Shown piece by piece: positions 1-7,966 of a stretch of 35,441 nt of DNA. Where the stretch lies: NCBI GenBank assembly GCA_944380675.1, contig CALWIH010000013.1, positions 1 to 35,441 on the forward strand. The letters are read 5' to 3'. Below the pieces are notes generated by a model, which did not search any database, had not been told where the DNA came from, and worked only from the letters and a program-made list of their open reading frames with translations. The stretch's first letter is position 1. Each line of letters begins with the position of its first letter. Source of the stretch: an uncultured Clostridia bacterium (GTDB lineage: Bacteria; Bacillota; Clostridia; Oscillospirales; Acutalibacteraceae). A program made the translations under genes and the position numbers.

Positions 1-81
1 CGCCGTTGTCTGACGCCCCGGGCAAGCTTTGTTTCGGAGCCCCTCCGGCATGACGCCGGATGTTTAGAGAGGAGAATTATC

Positions 82-1041
82 ATGTCGCCCAAAAGCGGGA
101 AGGAAGTTATCGAGTACAGAAATTATTACCTTCCCTCCCAGTTTCCCCTTGTGTTCCTCAGCGGGCCGAAGTGGAAAATTTCCGATATTCCGAGCGAACG
201 TCTCCATTTTCACAACTGTCTTGAGATTGGAATTTGCCACTCCGGCAGCGCGACGCTCCGCTTCTGCGGAAACAAGGAGCTTTCCATCTGCGAGGGAGAC
301 ATCACCTGCATTCCGCGCAACATTCCTCATACCACCTTTTCGGCTCCCGGCACCACGAGCCGGTGGTCGTATCTGTTCTTTGATCCCCGCCAGATGTTCG
401 CGGAGCTGCTTTCGCCCAATTCCCCGACCCCTTCTACACCGAATGACGTCGCAAGCTATGTGATTCCCGCCAAGGCGTCGGCGAATATCTCCTTTCTGGC
501 GCAGGCGTCCATCCGGGAGCTCTCGCAGCCCTCTCCGACGCACATCCTTGCCAAAAGCTATCTGTTTACGCTGTTCACGGAAATCACGCGTTTCCAGAGC
601 CAGAACGCGGAAGTCAGCCGCAAGGAGGAAAATGCGGGCAGCGGGGAGACGAGCATCCAGCGCATTGCTCCGGCGCTCGATTACATCGAGGATAACTACA
701 TGAACCAGTTCCCCGTGGAAACGCTCGCCGCCCTGTGCCACATGAGCCTGACGCATTTCCGCCGCATCTTCCTGCAGGTGATGGACGTCAGCCCGCTGCA
801 CTACCTCAACGGCGTGCGCATCACGAAGGCGTGCGAGCTGCTCACGAACACGAACCGGACCATCCTCGACATCGCGGAGTCTACCGGCTTCAGCACATTG
901 AGCAATTTCCATCGCCAGTTCAGCCAGATGATTCACCTCACGCCGTCCGAGTACCGCAGACAGTTCCTGAGCGGAAGCGCCATGGGGCAGAGCCCGTCCA
1001 TCGTTCGCTATACCGGCTGGTTTGAACCGGATCCGCAGTAA
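82..1041 (+). CDS. AraC-family transcriptional regulator
   Basis: This is a 319-residue DNA-binding regulator. The N-terminal half looks like a cupin-type ligand-binding domain: the segment LHFHNCLEIG near residue 45 and the following SGSATLRF and EGDITCIP segments are the usual signature. The C-terminal ~100 residues carry the two helix-turn-helix units of AraC proteins, with ETLAALCHMSLTHFRRIF and then ILDIAESTGFSTLSNFHRQF, ending in the family-typical TPSEYRR. The ATG at 82 is preceded by AGAGGAG at good spacing. The gene stands alone and is convergent with the glycerol-1-phosphate dehydrogenase gene, with a shared terminator between. The ligand cannot be read from the sequence. AraC relatives of this design often respond to sugars, but no sugar transport genes are in view. 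The family is certain; the target is unknown. Confidence 0.93.
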   Translation: MSPKSGKEVIEYRNYYLPSQFPLVFLSGPKWKISDIPSERLHFHNCLEIGICHSGSATLRFCGNKELSICEGDITCIPRNIPHTTFSAPGTTSRWSYLFFDPRQMFAELLSPNSPTPSTPNDVASYVIPAKASANISFLAQASIRELSQPSPTHILAKSYLFTLFTEITRFQSQNAEVSRKEENAGSGETSIQRIAPALDYIEDNYMNQFPVETLAALCHMSLTHFRRIFLQVMDVSPLHYLNGVRITKACELLTNTNRTILDIAESTGFSTLSNFHRQFSQMIHLTPSEYRRQFLSGSAMGQSPSIVRYTGWFEPDPQ

Positions 1042-1054
1042 ACCCCGGAATTTG

Positions 1055-1108
1055 CACAAAAGCAGCGCCTCCCTGCCTGGTATGCGGCAGGGAGGCACTG
1101 CTTTTGTG
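1055..1108. terminator. Bidirectional intrinsic terminator
   Basis: A long inverted repeat pairs 1055-1077 with 1086-1108. It has a GC-rich core (CCTCCCTGCC with GGCAGGGAGG), one 2-base internal mismatch and an 8-base loop. An A-run on the left arm and a T-run on the right arm give a U-tract in both transcripts. It lies between two convergent genes and should end both. Confidence 0.88.
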
Positions 1109-1134
1109 TGAGTCCTGATTTGGCGGAGCGCCCG

Positions 1135-2418
1135 TCAGAGCGAGTAAATATCGCGCGCAAAGTCAAACAGCTTGAGCAGGCGCATGAAGGTCAGACGCGC
1201 GCGGACGTAGGGCGAGAGGCGCGCCGCCGGGGCGAGCATGGCGTCGGGCAGGCCGATCTCCGCGAGGCTCTTGACGGCGCCGGCGCGGGTGAGCAGGTCT
1301 GTGAGCTCCTGCGGCGAGGGGATCTCGTCCACGGCGCGCAGAATGTCCGGGAGAGCGCGCCGGATGGCGTCCGGCGTCACACCGGCCAGCGGGTTCGGAT
1401 CGTTTTCATCCAGAATCTCGGCGAGCATCGCCTTGTCGGGAAAGCTCTTTTCGAGGAGCGCGGTCTCGATGTCCATCCCCTCGCGGAGCGTGAACGCACC
1501 CTTTCGGATCTCCTCCGCCGCGCGGTGGTACACGCCGGAGGCGAGCACGAGACCGACGGACACCTTCTCGCCGTGGTAGTAGTCGACGCGGCCGTTGATG
1601 GCCTCCATCTCCCAGAGGTGGGACATATGGTGCTCCGCGCCGGAGGCCGGGCGGGAGTTGCCGACCATCTGCATCGCGAGGCCGGAGAGCAGCAGCGCGT
1701 ACATGAGCTGCTCGCACGCCTCCGCGCCGCCCGCGCGGATGGCCTCGGGCTGTGCGCACACAATGCGCAGCGCGTCGTATTCAAGCGCGCACACACGATC
1801 GCAGAGGTATTCTCCCGTGACGGCGCGGGCGATTTTCCAATCGGCGAGCGCCGTGTATTTGCCGAGCAGGTCGGAGAAGCCGGAGGCGTTCAGCCGCTGC
1901 GGCGCGCGGGAGAAAACGTCGGTGTCGGCGACGACGAGCGACGGCGCGACGGCGGGGAAGGTCTTCTTGCAGCCGTGCCACGTCATCGCCGCCACCGTGG
2001 AGACGAAGCCGTCGACGCTCGCCGCCGTCGGCACGGAGACGAAGGGCAGGCCGCGCTTGTGCGCGATATAGCGCGTGATGTCGTGAACCGTGCCGGAGCC
2101 GACGGCGAGCAGCACATCCGGCGCGGGGCAGGCGGCGAGCCCCTCCTCCGCCATCGTGACGCCGTGCTCGTTCGCGTGCAGGTTCTCCGGATTCAGCACA
2201 ATAAGGCCGCTCTCCGGCAGGAGTCCGCGCACGGCGCGTCCCGCGGCCTCCAGCGTGTTTTCGTCGCAGAGAACGACGGGCTGCCGGTAGCCGTATTGCT
2301 CCAAAAGCGCGGGAATGCGCCTCAGCGCGCCCGCTTCAAGGATGATTTCCTTCACGGAAATGGCGTGCTCCCTGCCGCACGCGCACGGCTTCGCAAATTC
2401 GCTCAGGTCTAATTTCAT
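1135..2418 (-). CDS. egsA: sn-glycerol-1-phosphate dehydrogenase (EgsA/AraM family)
   Basis: The 427-residue product belongs to the AraM/EgsA family, which reduces dihydroxyacetone phosphate to sn-glycerol-1-phosphate, the archaeal-type glycerol phosphate stereoisomer. The fold is that of metal-dependent alcohol/polyol dehydrogenases. Visible motifs are GSGTVHDITRY (nucleotide binding), VPTAASVDGF, DLLGKYTALADW, and the histidine clusters EHHMSHLWE and YYHGEKVSVG that usually hold the metal. A GTG nine bases further upstream would add MCV, but the ATG at 2418 is preferred because GAGGAG sits eight bases before it. The gene follows the terminator of the pheA operon and probably has its own promoter. 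Bacterial members are known in Bacillus subtilis (AraM). What this organism makes with the product is not evident here. Family certain, exact substrate likely. Confidence 0.9.
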   Translation of the reverse strand: MKLDLSEFAKPCACGREHAISVKEIILEAGALRRIPALLEQYGYRQPVVLCDENTLEAAGRAVRGLLPESGLIVLNPENLHANEHGVTMAEEGLAACPAPDVLLAVGSGTVHDITRYIAHKRGLPFVSVPTAASVDGFVSTVAAMTWHGCKKTFPAVAPSLVVADTDVFSRAPQRLNASGFSDLLGKYTALADWKIARAVTGEYLCDRVCALEYDALRIVCAQPEAIRAGGAEACEQLMYALLLSGLAMQMVGNSRPASGAEHHMSHLWEMEAINGRVDYYHGEKVSVGLVLASGVYHRAAEEIRKGAFTLREGMDIETALLEKSFPDKAMLAEILDENDPNPLAGVTPDAIRRALPDILRAVDEIPSPQELTDLLTRAGAVKSLAEIGLPDAMLAPAARLSPYVRARLTFMRLLKLFDFARDIYSL

Positions 2419-2457
2419 CACACACACTCCTCGTCTCAGAGATTACGAAAGCTTACG

Positions 2458-2498
2458 AAAAAACCGGAAACGTAAGACGTATCTTACATTTCCGGTTT
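2458..2498 (-). terminator. Intrinsic terminator after pheA
   Basis: Positions 2483-2498 and 2461-2476 form a 16-bp stem with one mismatch and a 6-base loop. On the minus strand it is followed by six T (complement of the A-run 2458-2463). It closes the aroF-pheA transcript. It also lies at the very start of any transcript from the -10 element at 2501-2506. Confidence 0.8.
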
Positions 2499-2500
2499 CA

Positions 2501-2529
2501 ATTATATCACATTACTCGCGCTCTGTATA
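2501..2529 (-). promoter_or_regulatory. Candidate extended -10 promoter for egsA
   Basis: On the minus strand a TATAAT (2501-2506) is preceded by TG one base upstream (TGATATAAT, an extended -10). A weak -35, TATACA, sits at 2524-2529 with a 17-base spacer and overlaps the end of pheA. The start site would fall within the terminator stem. Plausible but unproven. Confidence 0.5.
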
Positions 2530-3621
2530 GTTCCCCAGGAAAGAAAAGCGCGGCAATTCCGCGGAAAGAGAGGCCAGAAGCGCGAGCGTCTTCTCGTCGC
2601 GGACAGAGCCGGTGAAGTCGAGGTAGAAGTCGTACTCGAACCGTCTCCCGAGAATCGGGCGGCTTTCGATTTTCGTGAGGTTCAGCCCCGCCTGCGCGAA
2701 GCGCGAGAGCACGCCGTGCAGGGAGCCCGTCTGGTGCGGCAGCGAGAAGCAGAGGCTGATCTTGTTCGCGTCCTCGGGCAGGTACAGCGTGCGGCTGATG
2801 ACGATGAACCGCGTGCAGTTGTTTTCGGTATTCTGGACGCCGCGCTCGAGGATGGTCAGCCCGGCGGATTCCGCCGCCTCCTCGGAGCAGATGGCGGCCG
2901 CGTCCGGCTCCTTCGCGGCCTTGAACGCAGCCTCGGCGGTCGTCTCGCACGGGACGGGCGCGAGCGAGAGCGCCGCGATCCTCTGCGAGCACTGGGCGAG
3001 CGCCTGCGGATGCGAGTAGACGCGCACGGGCTTCGCGCCGGGAGCGGCGGCCAGGCAGTGGTGTACGCCGAGCGTCACCGCGCCCACAATATAATAGCGG
3101 AAGCGCAGGATGAGGTCGTACACCTCGCCGACGGAGCCCGCCGACGAGTTCTCGACCGGCATCACGCCGAACTCCGCGTCCCCGGCCTCGACGGCGCGGA
3201 AAATCTCCGCGAACGAGTTATAGGTGACGGGCGTGCTTTCCGGGAACAGAGTCCGCGCCGCCGTATGCGAGAACGAGCCCGGCCTGCCGAAGGTGGCGAT
3301 GCGCTCCGTCTTTTCGGGCGGCAGCGCGGCGGAGGCGACAAGGGCGCGCAGCTCCGCGCCGGAATCGAGCAGGCTGTGCTGCAGCGCGCGGCTGACCTCC
3401 ATCAGCGTGGAGTAGAGCACGCGGGCCGCGCCGCCGTATTCCCCGGCGCTCGCCTCCACCCGGTCGAGGATAGCCTTCTCGCGCTCCGCGTTGAGCACCG
3501 GGAGACCGGCCTCCTTCTTGACAGCCGCGACCTCCTTCGCACAGTCCATCCGCGCCTGAAACAGCGGCAGCAGCTGGGAGTCGATCGCGTCGATTTTCCT
3601 TCTGATTTCCTCAAGCGTCAT
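2512..3621 (-). CDS. pheA: Bifunctional chorismate mutase / prephenate dehydratase
   Basis: The 369-residue enzyme makes phenylpyruvate from chorismate in two steps of phenylalanine synthesis. Residues ~1-85 are an AroQ-type chorismate mutase (LEEIRRKIDAIDSQLLPLF, with the later KKEAGLPVLNAEREKAIL). Residues ~105-280 are the dehydratase, with TFGRPGSFSH, MPVENSSAG and the catalytic-region NCTRFIVIS. Residues ~290-365 are an ACT domain with the ESRPI motif that binds phenylalanine in feedback-inhibited enzymes, so product inhibition is likely. The start overlaps the end of aroC by 11 bases, implying translational coupling. It is the last gene of the aromatic operon and is followed by a terminator. 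Confidence 0.96.
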   Translation of the reverse strand: MTLEEIRRKIDAIDSQLLPLFQARMDCAKEVAAVKKEAGLPVLNAEREKAILDRVEASAGEYGGAARVLYSTLMEVSRALQHSLLDSGAELRALVASAALPPEKTERIATFGRPGSFSHTAARTLFPESTPVTYNSFAEIFRAVEAGDAEFGVMPVENSSAGSVGEVYDLILRFRYYIVGAVTLGVHHCLAAAPGAKPVRVYSHPQALAQCSQRIAALSLAPVPCETTAEAAFKAAKEPDAAAICSEEAAESAGLTILERGVQNTENNCTRFIVISRTLYLPEDANKISLCFSLPHQTGSLHGVLSRFAQAGLNLTKIESRPILGRRFEYDFYLDFTGSVRDEKTLALLASLSAELPRFSFLGNYTERE

Positions 3622-4735
3622 GTTCGTTTCCCTCCATCGTCAGCGCGTTGTTCAGCAGAAGCAGCTCGAGCGCGGCCACGGCGGCGGCGCTCTCCGCGAC
3701 GGGCGCGGCGCGCGGAACAATGCACGGGTCGTGCCGTCCGTGCACCTCGAGTTCCGTCACGCGCCGCCCGGCGAGGTCGACGCTCTGCTGCGGCTGCGAG
3801 ATGGAGGGAGTGGGCTTGACGGCGATGCGGAAGACGAGCGGCATCCCGGACGTGATTCCGCCGAGAATTCCGCCCGCGTGATTCGAGACGGTGCGGATTT
3901 CGCCGCTCTCCGCGACGGTGAACGGGTCGTTGTTTTCGCTGCCGCGCAGCGACGCCGCGCCGAAGCCCTCGCCGAACTCCACGCCCTTGACGGCGGGAAT
4001 CCCGAAGAGGATCGAGGAGAAAAGCGACTCCACGCCGCCGAACAGCGGCCCGCCGAGCCCGGCGGGCAGTCCCGTCACGGCGACCTCGACGACGCCGCCC
4101 ACGCTGTCGCGCGCCATCCGCGCGTCCTCGATGACGGCGCGCATCTGCGCTTCGACGCCGTCGCCGATCGTCGGGAAGTACGTCTCCGAGAGGCGGTGCA
4201 GCAGCTCGTCCGGAATGTCGGGGGAGGGCAGCGGCAGATCCCGCGCCGGCCCGACGGACGCCACATGGCTTCCGATCCGGATGCTGCGCCGCTCGAGAAT
4301 CTGGCGGCAGACGGCCCCGGCGGCGCACAGGCAGGACGTCAGCCTGCCGGAGAAGTGGCCGCCGCCGCGCACATCGTTGCAGCCGCGGTACTTGACGTAC
4401 GCCGCGTAATCGGAGTGGCCGGGGCGCGGGGCCTGCATCACGTTCGCGTAGTCGCCTGAGCGCGTGTTCGTGTTGCGGATAACGATGCACAGCGGCGCGC
4501 CCGTCGTGCGCCCGCCGAGCAGTCCGCTGAGGAACTCCGGCTCGTCGGCCTCTTTCCGCGGCGTCGAGCTCTTGTCTCGCCCCGGCGCGCGCCGGGACAT
4601 CTGCAGACGAAGCGCGTCCATGTCGACGGCTTCCCCGGCGGGCAGTCCGTCTATCACCACGCCGACGGCGGGGCCGTGGCTCTCCCCGAAGATGGATATT
4701 CTGAGGTTAGTCCCCCAGACCGATGCTGCTGCCAT
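3611..4735 (-). CDS. aroC: Chorismate synthase
   Basis: This enzyme converts 5-enolpyruvylshikimate-3-phosphate to chorismate using reduced FMN. The protein is ~374 residues, normal for the family. The N-terminal WGTNLRISIFGESHGPAVG, the central GRLTSCLCAAGA segment and the C-terminal GRHDPCIVPRA are the three classical signatures. The ATG at 4735 is chosen because GGGAGG lies eight bases before it; a TTG six bases upstream would add MH. The gene begins inside the last 29 bases of aroA and its end overlaps pheA, so aroA, aroC and pheA look translationally coupled. Confidence 0.96.
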   Translation of the reverse strand: MAAASVWGTNLRISIFGESHGPAVGVVIDGLPAGEAVDMDALRLQMSRRAPGRDKSSTPRKEADEPEFLSGLLGGRTTGAPLCIVIRNTNTRSGDYANVMQAPRPGHSDYAAYVKYRGCNDVRGGGHFSGRLTSCLCAAGAVCRQILERRSIRIGSHVASVGPARDLPLPSPDIPDELLHRLSETYFPTIGDGVEAQMRAVIEDARMARDSVGGVVEVAVTGLPAGLGGPLFGGVESLFSSILFGIPAVKGVEFGEGFGAASLRGSENNDPFTVAESGEIRTVSNHAGGILGGITSGMPLVFRIAVKPTPSISQPQQSVDLAGRRVTELEVHGRHDPCIVPRAAPVAESAAAVAALELLLLNNALTMEGNEHDA

Positions 4736-6008
4736 GTGCAACCCCTCCCAATGCCGTATAGTCGTGGAAAAAGCCGGGATAGCTCTTGCGGATGCTCCCG
4801 GCGTCCGTGACGGTGCACGGCCCTGCCGCGCGCAGGGCGGCCACCGCGAGCGACATCACGACGCGGTGATCGTTCGCTCCCTCGGCCTCGCCGCCGCGCA
4901 GGGACGGCGTCCCCCGGAGGACAAGTCCGTCCGCCGTCTCGCGGACGTCCGCGCCGAACGCCGAGAGCCCGCGCGCCATCGCGGCGAGCCGGTCGCTCTC
5001 CTTGAGGCGCAGCCGCTCCGCGTGAAAAATCACGGTATCCCCCTCCGCGAGGGAGAACGCCGCCGCGAGGATCGGCACGAGGTCGGGGATCTGCGAGGCG
5101 TCCACGCCGATTCCGTGCCACGCGTCCGCCGTGCAGCGCAGGCCGTCCGCCTCCCAGGTGAGGCGCGCCCCGCCCTGCGCGAGCAGCTCCGCGATCGCCT
5201 TGTCGCCCTGCAGGGAGTCGCGGCGCACGCCCGTGACGAGCACGTCCCCGCCGAGCGCGCCCGCCGCGAGGAAGAACGCGGCCTGCGACCAGTCGCCCTC
5301 CACCGTGTACCGGCGGGGCGAGTACCGCTGGTTTCCCGGAATCCGCCAGCCGCCCTCTGTGCGCGTGACGGCGACGCCGAAGTCCGCCATGGCCTGCACC
5401 GTCATTTCCACATAGGCGGCGCTCTCAAGCGGCGTTGTGAGCACAATCTCGCTGTCTCCGGAAAGAAGCGGCAGGGCGAACAGAAGGCCGGTGATGAACT
5501 GCGAGCTGACGTTCCCGGGAAGCGCGAAGACGCCCGGCGTGAGCCGCCCTTCGATCGAGAACGGCAGCCCGCCCTCCGTGCGGCAGCGGACGCCGTGCTG
5601 CGGCAGGAGCTCCGCGTAAAGGCCGATCGGCCTGCCCGGCAGGCGTCCGCGCCCCGTGAAGACGGCGGGGACGCCGAGCGCGGCGGCAATCGGAATCAGG
5701 AAGCGCAGCGTCGAGCCGCTTTCGCAGCAGTCGAGCGTGACGGCGCCCTCCGGCCTTACGCCGCGCCGGAGCGTGCAGACGCCGTTTTCCGAAACCGTCT
5801 CCGCGCCGAGCGCGCGCACGGCCCCAAGCGTCGCGCGGATGTCGTCCGAGAGGTCGAGGGGGGAGAGGACGCTCGCCTCCTCCCGCGGCGCGAAGATTGC
5901 CGCGAGGGCCGCGCAGAGGATGGCGCGGTGCGCCGCGCTCTTCGACGGCGGGGCGGCCACCGTCCCGCGCAGACGGCCCGGCTCGAGCGTCACGCTGCAC
6001 GCGCTCAT
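4707..6008 (-). CDS. aroA: 3-phosphoshikimate 1-carboxyvinyltransferase (EPSP synthase)
   Basis: The ~433-residue product transfers the enolpyruvyl group of phosphoenolpyruvate to shikimate-3-phosphate. Key family motifs are present: PPSKSAAHRAIL near the N-terminus, ESGSTLRFLIPIAAALG, GRGRLPGRPIGLYAELL, RLRLKESDRLAAMARGL and DHRVVMSLAVAAL. The ATG at 6008 is chosen over a start 30 bases upstream because it overlaps the aroB stop codon as ATGA and has GGAGGA six bases before it. The protein is the usual length with no insertion. The first phosphoenolpyruvate-binding motif reads ESGSTLRF rather than the enterobacterial GNAGTAMRP form, so it is not of the E. coli sequence type. Confidence 0.96.
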   Translation of the reverse strand: MSACSVTLEPGRLRGTVAAPPSKSAAHRAILCAALAAIFAPREEASVLSPLDLSDDIRATLGAVRALGAETVSENGVCTLRRGVRPEGAVTLDCCESGSTLRFLIPIAAALGVPAVFTGRGRLPGRPIGLYAELLPQHGVRCRTEGGLPFSIEGRLTPGVFALPGNVSSQFITGLLFALPLLSGDSEIVLTTPLESAAYVEMTVQAMADFGVAVTRTEGGWRIPGNQRYSPRRYTVEGDWSQAAFFLAAGALGGDVLVTGVRRDSLQGDKAIAELLAQGGARLTWEADGLRCTADAWHGIGVDASQIPDLVPILAAAFSLAEGDTVIFHAERLRLKESDRLAAMARGLSAFGADVRETADGLVLRGTPSLRGGEAEGANDHRVVMSLAVAALRAAGPCTVTDAGSIRKSYPGFFHDYTALGGVAHGSSIGLGD

Positions 6009-7078
6009 CGGGCTTCCTCCGCGAGCGCTTCGCGGCACAGCGCGGCGAATTCGGCGCGCGGCAGGCGGTGGACGAAGCTCTCGCCGACGGCGCGCAGCAG
6101 CACAATCCGCAGGTCGCCGCCGAGGCCCTTCTTGTCAAGCGCCGTCGCGCGGAGCACCTCGTCGAGCGAGGCGTCGTCGGAAACGGGGAGATGGTATTTC
6201 CGCAGGACTTCGGCGATCGCGTCCGCCGTGCCCGCCTCCGTCAATCCCATGTGTTCGCCGAGGCGGGCGATGAGCACCATGCCGATCCCGACGGCCGCGC
6301 CGTGCGTCAGCCCCGTGTAGCCGTGCGCCTTCTCGAGCGCGTGGCCGAGCGTGTGGCCGAAGTTGAGGACGAGGCGTTCGCCCGTATCGAACTCGTCGTG
6401 CTCGACGATGACGCGCTTGCAGTCGACGCAGTCATAGAGGATCGATTCCATCAGCGGCGCGAGGTCGTCCGCGCCGCGCAGCGTCTCAAAGAGGGCGCGG
6501 CTGCGGATGCAGCCGTACTTGATGACCTCGCCCATGCCGTCCGCAAAGAAGAGCGGCGGCAGCGTCTCGAGCGTGTCGGGGTCGATGAGGACGAGGGCGG
6601 GCTGATGGAACGCGCCCGCCAGATTCTTCCCCTGCGGCAGGTCGACGGCCGTCTTCCCGCCGACGGAGGAGTCCACCTGCGCGAGCAGCGAGGTCGGTAC
6701 CTGCACAAATCGGACGCCGCGCAGATAGCACGCCGCGGCGAAGCCCGCCATGTCGCCGGTCACGCCGCCGCCGAGGGCGACGAGAAAATCGCTGCGCGTG
6801 AGGCCGCGCTCCGCGAGGAAGCCGAGCATCTGCGCGACAGTCGAGAGCTGCTTGCTCGCCTCCCCGGCGGGGAAGACGAAGAAATCCGGCTGAAAGCCCT
6901 CCCCGCGCAGCGAGGCGAGAGCGCGCTCCCCGTAGAGCGGGAAGACGTTGCTGTCGCTGATGACGGCAGCCTTTGCGCCGGCCGGGAAAAGCGCGGCGCA
7001 GCGCGCGCCGAGCGAATCGAGACAGCCGCGTTCGATGAAAATCTCATATGGTTTTGAGGTTTTGACGTTGAGCTGCAT
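6005..7078 (-). CDS. aroB: 3-dehydroquinate synthase
   Basis: This is the second enzyme of the shikimate pathway. It cyclises 3-deoxy-D-arabino-heptulosonate 7-phosphate to 3-dehydroquinate and needs NAD and a divalent metal. The 357-residue protein has the NAD-binding segment VALGGGVTGDMAGFAA, the substrate-binding VPTSLLAQVDSSVGGKTAVDL and the metal-site segments DGMGEVIKYG and LNFGHTLGHALE. The start ATG follows GAGAGG by eight bases. It is separated from tyrA upstream by 36 bases and overlaps aroA downstream by four. Confidence 0.97.
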   Translation of the reverse strand: MQLNVKTSKPYEIFIERGCLDSLGARCAALFPAGAKAAVISDSNVFPLYGERALASLRGEGFQPDFFVFPAGEASKQLSTVAQMLGFLAERGLTRSDFLVALGGGVTGDMAGFAAACYLRGVRFVQVPTSLLAQVDSSVGGKTAVDLPQGKNLAGAFHQPALVLIDPDTLETLPPLFFADGMGEVIKYGCIRSRALFETLRGADDLAPLMESILYDCVDCKRVIVEHDEFDTGERLVLNFGHTLGHALEKAHGYTGLTHGAAVGIGMVLIARLGEHMGLTEAGTADAIAEVLRKYHLPVSDDASLDEVLRATALDKKGLGGDLRIVLLRAVGESFVHRLPRAEFAALCREALAEEAR

Positions 7079-7114
7079 GGTGCAGGCCTCTCTTTCCTTA
7101 TTATATAGGACGCC

Positions 7115-7963
7115 TCATTCTCCGAGAGACTCCTTGACAAGCCGCCCCTGCCGCAGGAGCTCGGAGAGACGCGCCGCGTCCCCGTCCCGGACGGCGTCGC
7201 GCACCGCGGAGAGGTTGGCGATGAGCGTGTCGAGCTCGTCGGTCAGCGGCCCCGAGTTGCTCAGAAAGAGCTCCGTCCAGAGCGTCTCGTTGATGTTCGC
7301 CACGCGCGAGACGTCGCGGTAGCTGCCCGCCGAAAAGCCCTTGTGGCCGGGACACTGCGGGCTGAGCACATAGGCGCACGCGAGGGCGTGCGGCACCTGG
7401 CTCGTGAAGGCGATCATGCGGTCGTGCTCCTCCGGCGTCGTCACGACGCAGCGGCCGAAGCCGAGCGCCTCCGCCGTGCGCCTGAGCAGGGCGACGTCCT
7501 CGTCGGACGCGCCGCACGGCGTGATGAGATAGCTCGCGCCGCGGAACAGCGACGCCTCGCTCGCCGCGAAGCCGACCTTCTCGCGACCCGCCATCGGGTG
7601 GCTGCCCGCGAAGCGGAATCCGAATTCCCTCGCGAGGGCGGAAAGCTCCGCGCAGACCTGCGTCTTGATGCCGCACACGTCCGTCACAAGGCAGGAGCGC
7701 GGGATCTGCGCCCCGTGCTCGCGCGCGAAATCGACGGCGGCCTTCGGATAGAGCGCGAGGATGAGCAGGTCGAGGCGCCGGAGATCGTCGTCACTGCCAA
7801 CGCGATCGATTGCCCCGCAGGCGAGCGCCGCCTCTGTGACCTCGGGATTGCTGTCAAAGCCAATCACCTCGCAGTTCGTGTACTCGCGGAAGGCCTTCGC
7901 CATCGAGCCGCCGATGAGGCCGAGGCCGACAATCCCGACGCGAAGGGAGAGCTCCTCCTCCAT
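7115..7963 (-). CDS. tyrA: Prephenate dehydrogenase
   Basis: The 282-residue enzyme oxidatively decarboxylates prephenate to 4-hydroxyphenylpyruvate on the tyrosine branch. It begins with a Rossmann motif, RVGIVGLGLIGGSMAKAF. It contains FRFAGSHPMAGREKVGF, where the histidine and glycine-rich stretch are conserved in TyrA, and EEHDRMIAFTSQVPHALA. It is a stand-alone dehydrogenase without a fused mutase or a C-terminal ACT domain, so feedback control may rest elsewhere. Its GGAGGG ribosome site lies inside the last codons of aroF, only three bases separating the genes. NAD versus NADP use cannot be read safely. Confidence 0.94.
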   Translation of the reverse strand: MEEELSLRVGIVGLGLIGGSMAKAFREYTNCEVIGFDSNPEVTEAALACGAIDRVGSDDDLRRLDLLILALYPKAAVDFAREHGAQIPRSCLVTDVCGIKTQVCAELSALAREFGFRFAGSHPMAGREKVGFAASEASLFRGASYLITPCGASDEDVALLRRTAEALGFGRCVVTTPEEHDRMIAFTSQVPHALACAYVLSPQCPGHKGFSAGSYRDVSRVANINETLWTELFLSNSGPLTDELDTLIANLSAVRDAVRDGDAARLSELLRQGRLVKESLGE

Positions 7964-7966
7964 GAC

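Noticed and set aside
1108-2412. A 434-codon plus-strand frame, and similar long frames opposite aroC, hydB, hydA and proS
   Set aside because: Same reason: low-complexity, charged translations opposite well-supported genes; third-position GC bias keeps the antisense frames free of stops.
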